Source: Aeromicrobium sp. Sec7.5
GTDB taxonomy: Bacteria; Actinomycetota; Actinomycetes; Propionibacteriales; Nocardioidaceae
Assembly (NCBI RefSeq): GCF_036867135.1
Contig: NZ_JBAJIJ010000001.1
Location: 1,798,001-1,862,000, forward strand
Direction of reading: 5' to 3'
DNA: 64,000 nucleotides
Each line of letters opens with the position of its first letter. Within the stretch, counting starts at the first letter, position 1. The translations under genes and the position numbers were made by a program. A model generated the notes under the pieces. The model was given only the letters and a program-made list of their open reading frames with translations, searched no databases and was not told where the DNA came from. Positions 51,197 to 60,708 of the stretch are shown piece after piece.

Positions 51197-51634
51197 GTGG
51201 CCAAGAAGCGTCGTCAGCGCACGAAGAACGCGACCCCGTCGACCACTCCGTCGCCCACGCCGAAGCAGGGCCGACGGTCGAAGACCGCGTGGAAGCTCAT
51301 GGACCGCTCCACCACGCTGGCCGCCACGGTCGCTGCACCGGTGCTCGCCGGCGGGGCCTGGCGCCTGGTGACGGGCCGCAAGCCCCCGACCTCGTCGGAC
51401 AACCCGGAGGTCGAGATCCGCGAGGCGATCGGCTGGGCCATCGTCGGCGGTGCGCTGGTGCAGGTGGTCAAGGTGGCCGTGCGGCGACAGACGGCGCAGT
51501 ACTGGGTGGCCTCGACCGGCCACCTGCCCCCGGGCATGAAGGCCGTCAAGGGCGACCTCATGGCCAAGGAGGTCGCCGAGGCCAAGGCCGAGCACACGGC
51601 GAGCACGCGCAAGAAGAAGCAGAAGAAGCGCTAG
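51197..51634 (+). CDS. DUF4235 family protein
   Basis: 145 aa. Basic N-tail, then the DUF4235 core WKLMDRSTTLAATVAAPVLAGGAWRLVTGRKPP, and EAIGWAIVGGALVQVVKVAVRRQ (likely membrane helices), with a Lys-rich end. GTG 51197 lies two bases past the previous stop. The nested palindrome 51640-51699 follows 5 nt after its stop. Confidence 0.85.
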   Translation: MAKKRRQRTKNATPSTTPSPTPKQGRRSKTAWKLMDRSTTLAATVAAPVLAGGAWRLVTGRKPPTSSDNPEVEIREAIGWAIVGGALVQVVKVAVRRQTAQYWVASTGHLPPGMKAVKGDLMAKEVAEAKAEHTASTRKKKQKKR

Positions 51635-51639
51635 CGCCG

Positions 51640-51699
51640 AGAATTGCGCCCAGATGTGTGGTCTGACCGCGGTCAGAACGCACATCTGGGCGCAATTCT
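51640..51699. repeat. 60-nt nested palindrome
   Basis: Outer arms AGAATTGCGCCCAGATGTG (51640-51658) and its exact complement CACATCTGGGCGCAATTCT (51681-51699), 19 nt each, enclose a second perfect palindrome TCTGACCGCGGTCAGA (16 nt). It lies between convergent DUF4235 and DUF4193 genes. Could act as a two-way terminator, but there is no T-run and the precision exceeds what a terminator needs. Confidence 0.9.
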
Positions 51700-51736
51700 G
51701 GGTGAGAATCCGATCAGAACGGTGGGGCGGACTGCG

Positions 51737-52039
51737 TCAGTAGGCGCAGTCGCGGCAGATCAGCTGCCCGTTCTTCTTCTCCTCGGCGAGCTGGCTGCGG
51801 TGGTGCACCAGGAAGCACGAGCTGCAGGTGAACTCGTCGAGCTGCTTGGGCACGACCTGGACCGCGAGCTCCTCGTGGGAGAGGTCGGCTCCGGGCAGCT
51901 CGAAGGACTCGGCCGCCTCGACCTCGTCCTCGTCGACCTTGCCGGAGTTCTTCTCGTGGCGGCGCGCCTTGAGCTCCTCGATGGAGTCCTCGGACTGCTC
52001 CTCCTCGGTCTTGCGGGGAGCGTCGTAGTCGGTGGCCAT
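51737..52039 (-). CDS. DUF4193 family protein
   Basis: 100 aa, acidic, ending in a zinc-ribbon-like CSSCFLVHHRSQL and CRDCAY (two CxxC pairs). The N-terminal MATDYDAPRKTEEE matches the actinobacterial family (Rv2699c). Preceded by a good ribosome-binding site (GGAGGA). Conserved but of unknown function. Confidence 0.93.
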   Translation of the reverse strand: MATDYDAPRKTEEEQSEDSIEELKARRHEKNSGKVDEDEVEAAESFELPGADLSHEELAVQVVPKQLDEFTCSSCFLVHHRSQLAEEKKNGQLICRDCAY

Positions 52040-52060
52040 GCGTGTGTTCCTCCAGCGTCA

Positions 52061-52087
52061 GGCGTACCCGGGTGTGTGGGCTGTCAA
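52061..52087 (-). promoter_or_regulatory. promoter of DUF4193
   Basis: On the minus strand TTGACA (52087-52082) and TACGCC (52066-52061), 15 nt apart. The -35 is perfect, the -10 weak and the spacing short. Confidence 0.4.
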
Positions 52088-52178
52088 GCGACGTCGCGGC
52101 CCCCGACCTCGGGTGTGGGTCGAGCGTCCGGCCGGGTGATTGTTGCACACCGACCCCAGCACTGCGTGCGATGCGGCG

Positions 52179-52985
52179 TCAGAACCCACAAGCGCGCACG
52201 AGCGCGAAATATTCCGGTGCGACGTCGGGGTGCGCACCCATGACGAGGCGACGGTCAGGCGGGCCGTCCAGGCCGGACAGCACGGCTCCTGCTTCCGTCG
52301 CCACGAGACCGCCCGCGGCGAGGTCCCAGGGGTGCAGACCCTGCTCCACATAGGCGTCGACGGTGCCCTCCGCGAGGGCGCACAGGTCGAGGGCGGCAGC
52401 CCCGATGCGACGGACGTCACGGACCTGCGGCAGCAACCGGGTGACCGCCTCGCCCTGCGCGGCGCGAACCTGCGGGTCGTACCCGAACCCGGTCGCGACG
52501 AGCAGGTGGGTCAGCGGCGGCGGGGCCGGCGTGGTGATGCGGTGCGGCGTGCCGTCGAGGCGGAACGCCCCGCCACCGAGGGTCGCGCCCCACTCGCGGC
52601 CGTCGGCCACGTTGACGACGAACCCGGCCAGGACGTCGTCGCCTCTCCGGGCCGCGATCGAGACGGCGTAGGCCGGCACGCCGTACATGAAGTTGACGGT
52701 GCCGTCGATGGGATCGACCACCCACTCGACGCCGCTCGTGCCGACGAGCGTGTCCCCCTCCTCGCCGAGGAAGCCGTCGTCGGGTCGCGCCGCGGCGACC
52801 CGGGCCCGGATGAGCTCCTCGCTCGCCCGGTCGATCGCGGTGACGGGGTCGGTCGCGCTCGACTTGGTGTCGGCGACGGGCACCCGACCCTCCGGACGGA
52901 GGCGCCGCACGAGAGCCGCGGCCTCCCGACCGACCTCGACGGCCAGGTCGAGCAGCGCCTGCGGCTCCGCGGTCGCGGGACTCAC
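52179..52985 (-). CDS. suhB: inositol monophosphatase family protein
   Basis: 268 aa Mg2+-dependent phosphatase. Metal motifs are FLGEEGD (Glu), [17 protein letters not shown] (DPIDGT) and the C-terminal [16 protein letters not shown] (WD). Same place as SuhB (Rv2701c) in mycobacteria. It starts at GTG 52985, which overlaps the hemH stop (GTGA), an operon not seen in mycobacteria. Confidence 0.93.
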   Translation of the reverse strand: MSPATAEPQALLDLAVEVGREAAALVRRLRPEGRVPVADTKSSATDPVTAIDRASEELIRARVAAARPDDGFLGEEGDTLVGTSGVEWVVDPIDGTVNFMYGVPAYAVSIAARRGDDVLAGFVVNVADGREWGATLGGGAFRLDGTPHRITTPAPPPLTHLLVATGFGYDPQVRAAQGEAVTRLLPQVRDVRRIGAAALDLCALAEGTVDAYVEQGLHPWDLAAGGLVATEAGAVLSGLDGPPDRRLVMGAHPDVAPEYFALVRACGF

Positions 52986-54025
52986 ACCAGGGCCGTGCGG
53001 GTGGACCGGGGGTTGAGGCAGCAGTTCGCCGCGCAGTGGTCCGTCCACGGCGCGAGCTCCCCCACCGTGACGCGCTCCGGGGACTCCTCGCGCAGCGCAG
53101 CCGCACGCTCCACGGTGAGCTCGCGCACCATCTCGATGAAGGCGGGGGCCGTGTCGGGAGTGTCGACGCGGACATAGGCCAGACCCAGCCGCTCGGCCGT
53201 GGCCGACGCCTCGGTGTCGAGGTCGAACACCACCTCCATGTGGTCGGAGATGAAGCCGATCGGGACCACGGCGACCGAGGTCACGCCCCGCTCGGCCAGC
53301 TCCTCGAGGTGGTCGTTCACGTCCGGCTCGAGCCACGGCACCTGGGGCGGCCCGGAGCGCGAGCAGTAGACGAGGTCGTGCTCGGCGTGCCCGACCGCCT
53401 CGCTCACCAGGCGGGCGACCTCGCCGTGCTGGCGCTCGTACGCGAACGCACCGGGACCGCCGGAGGCCTCGTTCATCGAGGTGGGGATCGAGTGGGTCAC
53501 GAACACCAGGCGCGTGTCGGCCGGCGCCGAGTCGAGGGCGGACCGCACGGCGTCGGTGATCGGTCCCACGAACCCGGGGTGGTTGAAGTAGTGCCGCAGC
53601 CGGTGCAGGCGGACGTCGAGGCCCTCGGACGCCTCGAACAGGTCCTCGCGGTACTGGCGGCAGCCCGAGTAGGAGGAGTAGGCGCTGGTGACGAAGCACG
53701 CGATCTCGCGATGTCCGTCGGCCGCCATCTGCTCGAGCGTCTCGCGCAGGTACGGGTCCCAGTTCCGGTTGCCCCAGTAGACCGGCAGGTCGATGTCGTG
53801 GGCCTGCAGGTCGGCCTCGATGCCGGCCAGCAGGGCACGGTTCGCGTCGTTGATCGGCGACCGGCCGCCGAAGCCGAAGTAGTGCTCACCGACCTCGACG
53901 AGTCGTTCACGCGGAATGTCCTTGCCGCGGGTCACGTTCTCGAGGAACGGGACCACTTCGTCGGCGTGCTCGGGGCCCCCGAACGAGACCAGCAGGATCG
54001 CGTCGAGCGGTGCAGTGTCACCCAT
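52982..54025 (-). CDS. hemH: coproporphyrin III ferrochelatase
   Basis: 347 aa. Inserts Fe2+ into coproporphyrin III. Active His lies in FVTHSIPTS and the Glu/Asp region in [14 protein letters not shown]. The C-terminus [11 protein letters not shown] carries Cys residues that bind a [2Fe-2S] cluster in actinobacterial enzymes. ATG 54025. Together with hemE, hemG and hemQ 10 kb away it completes the terminal route. Confidence 0.95.
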   Translation of the reverse strand: MGDTAPLDAILLVSFGGPEHADEVVPFLENVTRGKDIPRERLVEVGEHYFGFGGRSPINDANRALLAGIEADLQAHDIDLPVYWGNRNWDPYLRETLEQMAADGHREIACFVTSAYSSYSGCRQYREDLFEASEGLDVRLHRLRHYFNHPGFVGPITDAVRSALDSAPADTRLVFVTHSIPTSMNEASGGPGAFAYERQHGEVARLVSEAVGHAEHDLVYCSRSGPPQVPWLEPDVNDHLEELAERGVTSVAVVPIGFISDHMEVVFDLDTEASATAERLGLAYVRVDTPDTAPAFIEMVRELTVERAAALREESPERVTVGELAPWTDHCAANCCLNPRSTRTALV

Positions 54026-54093
54026 GGCCCCATCGTGTCACCCCCGTCCTCGGACCGCTCTAGAGTGGCCCCCGACCAACAGGAGGACGACCC

Positions 54094-55317
54094 GTGGCTT
54101 CGCCGTACCGCGTCGTGCTCGCGCGCCCCGGCGCCCTCGCGTTCAGCGCGACCGGGCTCGTGTCGCGCCTGCCGCTCTCGATGCTGGGGCTGTCGATCGT
54201 CGTGGTCGTCGCGGCACGCACCGACTCCTACGCCTTCGCCGGCACCGTGTCGGCCGCCTACGTGCTGGCCGCCGCGGCGACCGCACCGCTCCAGGGTCGC
54301 CTCATCGACACGTGGGGGCAGTCGAGGGTGCTGACCATCTGGGCCCTCGGCTTCGGCACCGGGGTCACCCTGCTCGTCCTGGCGATCGCGGGTGACGCGG
54401 CCACGCCGCTCCCCCACCTGGCGGCGGTCGTCGCCGGCGCCGCCACGCCCCAGACCGGCAACATGGTCCGTGCGCGGTGGTCCCACCTGCTGGGCAACCC
54501 ACGGACGAGCGACCCGAGGGAGCTGAACCCCCGAGAATTGAACACCGCCTTCGCCCTGGAGGCCGTGCTCGACGAGGTCGTCTTCATCGTGGGTCCCGTC
54601 CTTGCGACCTGGGTCACGCTCCAGGTCCACGAGTTCGCCGGCATCGGCCTGGCGGGCGTCGCCGGCACGCTCGGCAGCCTCGCCCTCGGCGTCCAGCACG
54701 CCACGGCTCCCCCGGTCGTGCGGCGCGCTCCGGGTCCGCGGGTGCCGCTGGACCGTCGCGTCCTCGTGCCGGTCGTGGTCGCCAGCATCGGGATCGGCAT
54801 CATCTTCGGCGCCGCGGAGGTCGTCGTCGTCGCGCTGACCGAGGAGCAGGGCCGTCCGGGCCTCGCCGGGGTCATGCTCGCGGTCTGGGCCGCCGGCAGC
54901 CTGGGCGCCGGTCTGGTCATCGGCCTGCTCCCGGCACCCGAGGACGTCGTCGGTCGGCTCCGCACGTCGCTGATTGCCCTGACGCTCTCGTTCGTGCCGC
55001 TCGCCGTCGTCCCGCAGCTGCCGTGGGCCGCGGTATGCCTGTTCGTCGGCGGCGCCGCGATCTCCCCGACCCTCGTGGCGGCCGTGCACCTCGTCCGCGC
55101 GAGCGTGCCCGAGGCCCGCCTGACCGAGGCGCTGTCATGGACCACGCTGGGCCTCTCGGTCGGCGTCGCCCCCGGCGCGGCACTGTCCGGATGGGTCGTC
55201 GACCACGCCTGGAACGCGTCCGCCGGCTTTCTCGTCCCGCTCGTCGCGGGGGTCGTCGCGACAGGTGTGGCGCTCAGCTTCCGGCTGCCGGAGCGGAGCG
55301 ACGCCGTCCGGCACTAG
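54094..55317 (+). CDS. MFS transporter
   Basis: 407 aa, about 12 hydrophobic helices. The cytoplasmic loop 2-3 motif reads PLQGRLIDTWGQSRVL, in the position of the MFS G-x-x-x-D-R/K motif. The central loop has a longer insert (NPRTSDPRELNPRELNTAFA) with a short NPRE repeat. Substrate unknown; drug/sugar exporter-like. GTG 54094 follows AGGAGG. A -10-like TAGAGT lies at 54061. Confidence 0.85.
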   Translation: MASPYRVVLARPGALAFSATGLVSRLPLSMLGLSIVVVVAARTDSYAFAGTVSAAYVLAAAATAPLQGRLIDTWGQSRVLTIWALGFGTGVTLLVLAIAGDAATPLPHLAAVVAGAATPQTGNMVRARWSHLLGNPRTSDPRELNPRELNTAFALEAVLDEVVFIVGPVLATWVTLQVHEFAGIGLAGVAGTLGSLALGVQHATAPPVVRRAPGPRVPLDRRVLVPVVVASIGIGIIFGAAEVVVVALTEEQGRPGLAGVMLAVWAAGSLGAGLVIGLLPAPEDVVGRLRTSLIALTLSFVPLAVVPQLPWAAVCLFVGGAAISPTLVAAVHLVRASVPEARLTEALSWTTLGLSVGVAPGAALSGWVVDHAWNASAGFLVPLVAGVVATGVALSFRLPERSDAVRH

Positions 55318-55329
55318 GCTGGGGGCGCC

Positions 55330-58300
55330 ATGACCGACGCCCAGCACCTGCCCGCGCGCGCCGTTGACCTGGCGCGCTCCTGGGTCGACTCCTCGCCGCG
55401 CCGTGGCCGGGTCGATCCGTCAGCCCGACGCCTGGCCGAGCTCCTCGCCGACGCCGACGGCCTGCAGTTCACGATCGACTTCGTCGACCGGGTCATCCGC
55501 CCCGAGGACCACGAGGTCGCCGCCGCCAATCTGCGCCGCCTCGCCCGCCGCCCACCAGGCTTCCTTCCCTGGCACCAGCGCTCCGCCCTCCGTTGGGGTG
55601 CCCGCGTGTCACGCGTCGCTCCGGGCTTCGTCGTCCGCACGGCCACGAAGGTCCTGCGCCGACTCGTGGGTCACCTGGTCGTCGATGCGAGGCCCGAGCC
55701 GCTCGGCGCCACCATCACCCGACTCACCAAGGGGGGCCACCGGCTCAACCTGAACCTGCTCGGCGAGGCGGTGCTCGGCGAGGGCGAGGCCGCTCGGCGG
55801 CGCGACGCGGTCGTCACCCTGCTCGGCCGGTCCGACGTCGACTACGTCTCGGTCAAGGTGTCGTCGGTTGCCAGTCGCCTCTCGCTGTGGGGCTTCGACG
55901 CCACCGTCGAGCGCGTCGTCGACCACCTCCGGCCGATCTACGCGGCCGCCGCCGCCAGCGACGAGCCCAAGTTCGTCAACCTCGACATGGAGGAGTACCG
56001 CGACCTCGACCTCACGATCGCGGTCTTCACGCGCGCGCTCGAGGCGTTCCCCGACCTCACGGCCGGCATCGTGCTGCAGGCCTACCTGCCTGATGCGCAC
56101 GATGCCTACGAGCGTCTGCACCGCTGGGCCTATGAGCGCCGCCTCCGGGGCGGGGCTCCCGTCAAGGTGCGCGTCGTCAAGGGTGCCAACCTCGCGATGG
56201 AGCGGGTCGACGCCGAGCTCCACGGATGGCCGCTGGCCACCTGGGGCTCGAAGGTCGAGACCGACGCGTCCTACAAGCGACTGCTCGAGAACGCCCTGCG
56301 CGCGGACCGCGTCGACGCCGTCCGCGTGGGCGTGGCCGGGCAGAACCTGTTCGACATCGCCTGGGCCTGGCTGCTGGCCGAGGAGCGCGGCGTCACCGAG
56401 GCGATCGACGTCGAGATGCTGCTCGGTATGGACGCGGGCCCCGTGCGGGCCGTCCGCGAGACCGTCGGTCGAATCCTGCTCTACACGCCGGTCGTGCACC
56501 CCGACGAGTTCGACGTCGCGATCGCCTACCTCATCCGGCGCCTCGAGGAGAACGCGAGCAGCGACAACTTCCTCTCCTCGGTGTTCCGCCTGACCGACGC
56601 CGCCACGTTCACGCGCGAGGCCGACCGCTTCCTCGCCTCGATGGACCTGGTGCACCGTGACGCTCCCGCCAGTCACCGGGTGCAGGACCGGCGCCAGGAG
56701 ACCTTCTCGACCGACGTCGCGACGTTCGGCAACACCCCGGACACCGACCCGGCCGTCGCGGGCAACCGCGCCTGGGCGCTCGAGCAGCTCGAGCGCAGCG
56801 TGTACACGACGATGGGCGAGGGCACGATCGAGGAGGCGCGCATCCACGGGCCGGCCGGCCTGGAGACACTCGTGCGCCAGACGCGCTCGGCCGCTCGCAA
56901 GTGGCAGGAGCGCGACGTCCAGGTCCGCAGCTGGCTGCTGCACCAAGCGGGTCACGCACTGGCGCACCGCCGCGGCGACCTCGTGGCCGTCATGGCCGCC
57001 GAGGCCGGCAAGACGGTGGCCCAGGCCGACGTCGAGGTCAGCGAGGCGGTCGACTTCGCGCACTACTACGCCGAGGCACTGGTGCGCCTCGACGCCGTCG
57101 ACGGCGCGAAGTTCGAGCCGTCGTCCCTCACGGTCGTGACCCCGCCCTGGAACTTCCCGGTCGCCATCCCGGCCGGCTCGGTGCTCGCCGCCCTGGCCGC
57201 CGGCAGCGCCGTCATCATCAAGCCCGCACCCCAGACGCCGCGAAGCTCGGCCGTCGTGGTCGAGGCCCTGTGGGAGGCCGGCATCCCACGCGACGTCCTG
57301 CGGCTCGTCACGGTGCCCGAGGGGCCGCTCAGCAAGGCTCTCGTCGCGCACTCCGACGTCGACCGCGTGATCCTCACGGGCGGGTGGGAGACCGCGCGCC
57401 TGTTCCGCTCGTGGCGCCCCGACCTGCAGCTGCACGCCGAGACGAGCGGCAAGAACGCCCTCGTGGTCACCCCGAGCGCCGACCTCGACCTCGCCGTCGC
57501 CGACCTGGTCCAGAGCGCCTTCGGGCACGCCGGTCAGAAGTGCTCCGCCGCCAGCCTGGCGATCCTCGTCGGGTCGGTCGGCGAGTCGGAGCGCTTCCGC
57601 CGCCAGCTCGTCGATGCCGTCAGCTCGATCCACGTCGGGCACCCCACCGACCCGTCGGCCGAGATGGGCCCGCTCGTGGAGCCCCCGGGCGAGAAGCTCC
57701 GGGCCGGGCTCACCGAGCTGGGTCAGGGCGAGACGTGGTTGGTCGAGCCCCGTCCGCTCGACGACACCGGGCGCCTGTGGTCGCCGGGCGTGCGCGACGG
57801 CGTCCAGGCCGGGAGCGAGTTCCACCGCACGGAGTACTTCGGCCCGGTCCTCGGCGTGATGCACGCGCCCGACCTCGCGACGGCGATCGCCTGGCAGAAC
57901 GCCACCGACTACGGCCTCACCGCAGGCCTGCACTCGCTCGACCCCGACGAGATCTCGACGTGGGTCGATTCCGTCGAGGCCGGCAACCTCTACGTCAACC
58001 GCGGCACCACCGGCGCCATCGTGCAGCGCCAGCCGTTCGGCGGCTGGAAGCGATCGACGGTCGGTCCGACCACCAAGGCCGGCGGGCCCAACCACCTCGT
58101 GCGCCTGGGCGGGTGGGCACCGCGGCCGGTCCGCCGCGTCCCTGACGTCGAGCTCTCCGACCGCGTCCTGCAGCTCCTGCAGATGCACGGGCTGACCGAC
58201 CTGCCCCGCGAGGACCTGGCCTGGCTCGACGTCGCGGCCCGGTCCGACGAGCTGGCCTGGCGTCGTGAGTTCGGCCTGACCAAGGACGTCTCGCGGCTGG

Positions 58301-58728
58301 CCGCCGAGCGCAACCTGCTGCGGTACCGACCCGTGCCGGTCGTGGCCCGGGTCGAGGGTTCCCGTCGCGACGTCCTGCGGCTCGTGCTGGCCGCCGTCCG
58401 CACCGGCGCGCCGCTCGTCGTCAGCAGCGACGTGCGCATGACCGTCACCGGGGCGGAGATCCACGTGGAGGACCACGACGCGTGGCTGGAGCGCCTCGAC
58501 CGCACCCGGCCCGCGCGCGTACGGCTGGTCAGCTCCTCCCGCGTCGAGGCCGCGCGGCTCGTCGAGGGCGACCCGGACGTCGCATTCATCGAGGGGCCTG
58601 TGACCCAGTCCGGTCGCGTCGAGCTGCTGACGTTCCTGCACGAGCAGTCGATCTCGATCACCCACCACCGGTTCGGCAATCCCGTGCCCTCGCTGGCGGG
58701 ACTGCTCCCGCGCGGACCCCGGGCGTGA
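55330..58728 (+). CDS. putA: bifunctional proline dehydrogenase/L-glutamate-gamma-semialdehyde dehydrogenase
   Basis: 1132 aa, oxidises proline to glutamate. The PRODH barrel (about 130-460) has RVVKGANLAMERVDAEL, LGMDAGPV and NASSDNFLSSVFRL. The aldehyde dehydrogenase part (about 500-980) has TPPWNFPVAIPAG, the catalytic Glu in LHAETSGKN and Cys in HAGQKCSAASLAIL. The C-terminal ~150 residues have no enzymatic motif. No ribbon-helix-helix DNA-binding domain is seen, so it is not a PutA repressor. TAGGCT near 55316 may be its -10. Confidence 0.95.
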   Translation: MTDAQHLPARAVDLARSWVDSSPRRGRVDPSARRLAELLADADGLQFTIDFVDRVIRPEDHEVAAANLRRLARRPPGFLPWHQRSALRWGARVSRVAPGFVVRTATKVLRRLVGHLVVDARPEPLGATITRLTKGGHRLNLNLLGEAVLGEGEAARRRDAVVTLLGRSDVDYVSVKVSSVASRLSLWGFDATVERVVDHLRPIYAAAAASDEPKFVNLDMEEYRDLDLTIAVFTRALEAFPDLTAGIVLQAYLPDAHDAYERLHRWAYERRLRGGAPVKVRVVKGANLAMERVDAELHGWPLATWGSKVETDASYKRLLENALRADRVDAVRVGVAGQNLFDIAWAWLLAEERGVTEAIDVEMLLGMDAGPVRAVRETVGRILLYTPVVHPDEFDVAIAYLIRRLEENASSDNFLSSVFRLTDAATFTREADRFLASMDLVHRDAPASHRVQDRRQETFSTDVATFGNTPDTDPAVAGNRAWALEQLERSVYTTMGEGTIEEARIHGPAGLETLVRQTRSAARKWQERDVQVRSWLLHQAGHALAHRRGDLVAVMAAEAGKTVAQADVEVSEAVDFAHYYAEALVRLDAVDGAKFEPSSLTVVTPPWNFPVAIPAGSVLAALAAGSAVIIKPAPQTPRSSAVVVEALWEAGIPRDVLRLVTVPEGPLSKALVAHSDVDRVILTGGWETARLFRSWRPDLQLHAETSGKNALVVTPSADLDLAVADLVQSAFGHAGQKCSAASLAILVGSVGESERFRRQLVDAVSSIHVGHPTDPSAEMGPLVEPPGEKLRAGLTELGQGETWLVEPRPLDDTGRLWSPGVRDGVQAGSEFHRTEYFGPVLGVMHAPDLATAIAWQNATDYGLTAGLHSLDPDEISTWVDSVEAGNLYVNRGTTGAIVQRQPFGGWKRSTVGPTTKAGGPNHLVRLGGWAPRPVRRVPDVELSDRVLQLLQMHGLTDLPREDLAWLDVAARSDELAWRREFGLTKDVSRLAAERNLLRYRPVPVVARVEGSRRDVLRLVLAAVRTGAPLVVSSDVRMTVTGAEIHVEDHDAWLERLDRTRPARVRLVSSSRVEAARLVEGDPDVAFIEGPVTQSGRVELLTFLHEQSISITHHRFGNPVPSLAGLLPRGPRA

Positions 58729-58738
58729 GCCACGTGTC

Positions 58739-58809
58739 GGTGCCGGGCCTTGGGCGGCAGATGAGCCCGGCAGGGGTGCCGGGCCCTGGGCGGCAGATGA
58801 GCCCAGCGG
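58739..58809. repeat. two 36-nt tandem repeats after putA
   Basis: Copies at 58739 and 58775 (about 35 nt each, 3 mismatches). Each includes GCCGGGC...GCCC, which folds into a small hairpin. Located 10 nt past the putA stop and 60 nt before sepH; may end putA transcription. Confidence 0.75.
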
Positions 58810-58869
58810 CGCGTCCTCCCCGGATCCGCGACGGCCGGGGCGACAATGGCGGGACAGCAAGGAGGCGAC

Positions 58870-59997
58870 ATGCGTGAGCTCGGACCGGACCGCTTGAGTG
58901 ACGACGGCAACGGCCTCGTCGCTCGGGACCCGGCCTCCGGCGAGGAGTTCCGCGTGCCGATCGACGACCGACTGAGCCGCTTGGTCGCCCTCGCCGAGCA
59001 GCGCCGTCCGTCGGGCCAGGCCGCCCGCGAGACCACCAGGCCCAGGGAGACCACGATGTCGAACGAACCCCGGATGCAGAGCGCCCGGACCGAGAGCGCC
59101 CGGACCGAGAGCGCCCGGACCGAGAGCGCCCGGACCGAGAGCGCACTGAGCCCGCGCGAGATCCAGACTCGCATCCGACGCGGCGAGACCGTGTCGGAGG
59201 TCGCCGATGCCGCGGGCGTCCCGGCCACACAGATCGAGGGCTTCGCGACTCCCGTCCTGGCCGAGCGGGCCTACATGGCCGAGCAGGCTCGCGCCACGCC
59301 GCTGCGTCGCAAGCACGTCGGCGGCGCGCCCGTCGCGCTGGGCGAGCTGGTCGACGGCTGTCTGGCCGCCACGGGCTTCGTGCCCGACGACGCCGCCTGG
59401 GACGCCTGGCGCCGCGAGGACGGCCGTTGGGCGGTCATCGTCACGCCGCGCGGCGAGCCGGCGGCGCACTTCGTGTTCGACGTCAAGAGCCGCTACGTGC
59501 TTCCCGCCGACGATGGCGCCCACGGCCTCGTCGGTGACGTCGCCCACCCCGACGAGTCCTCCGACATGGCCCTGGCCGATGCGGTGCGCTCGGGCGAGGT
59601 GCGTGCGGACGACGAGCGCTCGGGCGAGGAGCCCGTCCTTCCGGCGGCGCAGGTCGTGGCCGAGGACTACGCGATCAGCGCTCCCGTCGCCTCCCTGAAG
59701 GAGGCGCGCGATCGTCGCGCCCTGGAGCAGATGGCCCAGGCCGGCCCCGCCTCACCGGGGTCCGACCACCCCACCGACCAGCTCGACTTCAGCGACCTCG
59801 AGGACGAGCACGCCGAGGAGGCCCGCGCCTCGACGGCTCAGCCCGCACCGGAGGAGTCCGACCACCAGTCCGGGCCCGACGCGGAGCCGGAGCCCGAGGC
59901 CGAGGCCGAGACCTCCCGGCCCGAGGACCGTCGCAAGCACGAGCGGCGTCGGGTCCCGAGCTGGGACGAGATCATGTTCGGCGGACGCGACGCCTGA
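58870..59997 (+). CDS. sepH: septation protein SepH
   Basis: 375 aa actinobacterial cell-division protein that stimulates FtsZ assembly. The N-terminal DUF3071 region has MRELGPDRLSDDGNGLVARD, LSPREIQTRIRRGETVSEVADAAGVP (helix-turn-helix) and VLAERAYMAEQARATPLRRKHVG. The C-terminal ~120 residues are acidic and disordered and end RRRVPSWDEIMFGGR, a conserved SepH tail. ATG 58870 has AAGGAGG. A 4x ARTES insert lies before the HTH. Confidence 0.93.
   Translation: MRELGPDRLSDDGNGLVARDPASGEEFRVPIDDRLSRLVALAEQRRPSGQAARETTRPRETTMSNEPRMQSARTESARTESARTESARTESALSPREIQTRIRRGETVSEVADAAGVPATQIEGFATPVLAERAYMAEQARATPLRRKHVGGAPVALGELVDGCLAATGFVPDDAAWDAWRREDGRWAVIVTPRGEPAAHFVFDVKSRYVLPADDGAHGLVGDVAHPDESSDMALADAVRSGEVRADDERSGEEPVLPAAQVVAEDYAISAPVASLKEARDRRALEQMAQAGPASPGSDHPTDQLDFSDLEDEHAEEARASTAQPAPEESDHQSGPDAEPEPEAEAETSRPEDRRKHERRRVPSWDEIMFGGRDA
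59080..59139 (+). repeat. four 15-nt repeats in sepH
   Basis: AGCGCCCGGACCGAG occurs four times in a row, in frame, giving SARTE repeats between the N-terminal segment and the HTH. The copies are identical, so slippage could alter their number. Confidence 0.9.
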
Positions 59998-60033
59998 GGC
60001 CCGGCGCCGGGGTCGTCCTGGGTCGCGTGCCGC

Positions 60034-60687
60034 TCAGTCGAAGGGCAGGACGTCGGGCGACATCGCTGCGGCCTGCGCGGCTGCGGCCGTCATGCGCCGG
60101 CGGTGGTGCCGGCGGCACAGCACCTCGTAGCCGACCTGCGGCGCCGGACGGTCCGGGTCGTCGACGTCGCCCACGACGATGACGTCACCCTCGGTGACCA
60201 TGATCCCGTTCTCGGTCCGGGCGTTGTGCGTGGCACGCGAGCCGCACCAGCACAGGGTCTCGACCTGCAGGGTCATGACCCGGTCCGCGAGCTCGACCAG
60301 GCGGGCCGAGCCCTCGAAGAGACGGGTCCGGAAGTCGGTGAGGATGCCGAAGCAGAACACGTCGATGTCGAGCTCGTCGGCGATGCGGGCCAGGGTGTCG
60401 ATCTGGTGGGTCGTGTAGAACTGCGCCTCGTCGGCCACGATGTAGTCGATCCGCTGGGCGTGCGTGAGCTCGTGCACCACGTAGCCCCAGAAGTCGAAGG
60501 CGGCGTCGACCTCGATGGCCTCGACCGACAGCCCGAGGCGGCTCGAGATGACCCCGGCACCGGCCCGGTCGCGGGACGTGAAGACCCGTCCGTGCCGCGC
60601 CCGGGCCCGGTGGTTGTGGTCGACCTGCAGCGCGAGCGTGCTCTTGCCGGAGTCCATCGTGCCGGAGTAGTACGTCAGGTCAGCCAT
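60034..60687 (-). CDS. tdk: thymidine kinase (type II)
   Basis: 217 aa. Walker A YYSGTMDSGKSTLA at the N-terminus, Walker-B-like IVADEAQFYT, lasso region and two zinc Cys pairs (CWCGSRA and, near the end, CRRHH). Thymidine salvage. The C-terminal ~20 residues are Ala-rich. The next gene upstream is a phosphodiesterase-like protein on the same strand, 21 nt away. Confidence 0.94.
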   Translation of the reverse strand: MADLTYYSGTMDSGKSTLALQVDHNHRARARHGRVFTSRDRAGAGVISSRLGLSVEAIEVDAAFDFWGYVVHELTHAQRIDYIVADEAQFYTTHQIDTLARIADELDIDVFCFGILTDFRTRLFEGSARLVELADRVMTLQVETLCWCGSRATHNARTENGIMVTEGDVIVVGDVDDPDRPAPQVGYEVLCRRHHRRRMTAAAAQAAAMSPDVLPFD

Positions 60688-60708
60688 GTCGCCCTCATCC
60701 GATCAACC

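Noticed and set aside
59080-59139. sepH repeats as a CRISPR or integron feature
   Set aside because: The 15-nt units abut, are in frame and have no spacers.
55609-59547. Minus-strand open frame of 1312 codons opposite putA and sepH
   Set aside because: Same reason: putA and sepH are clear on the plus strand, and this frame has shadow-type composition.
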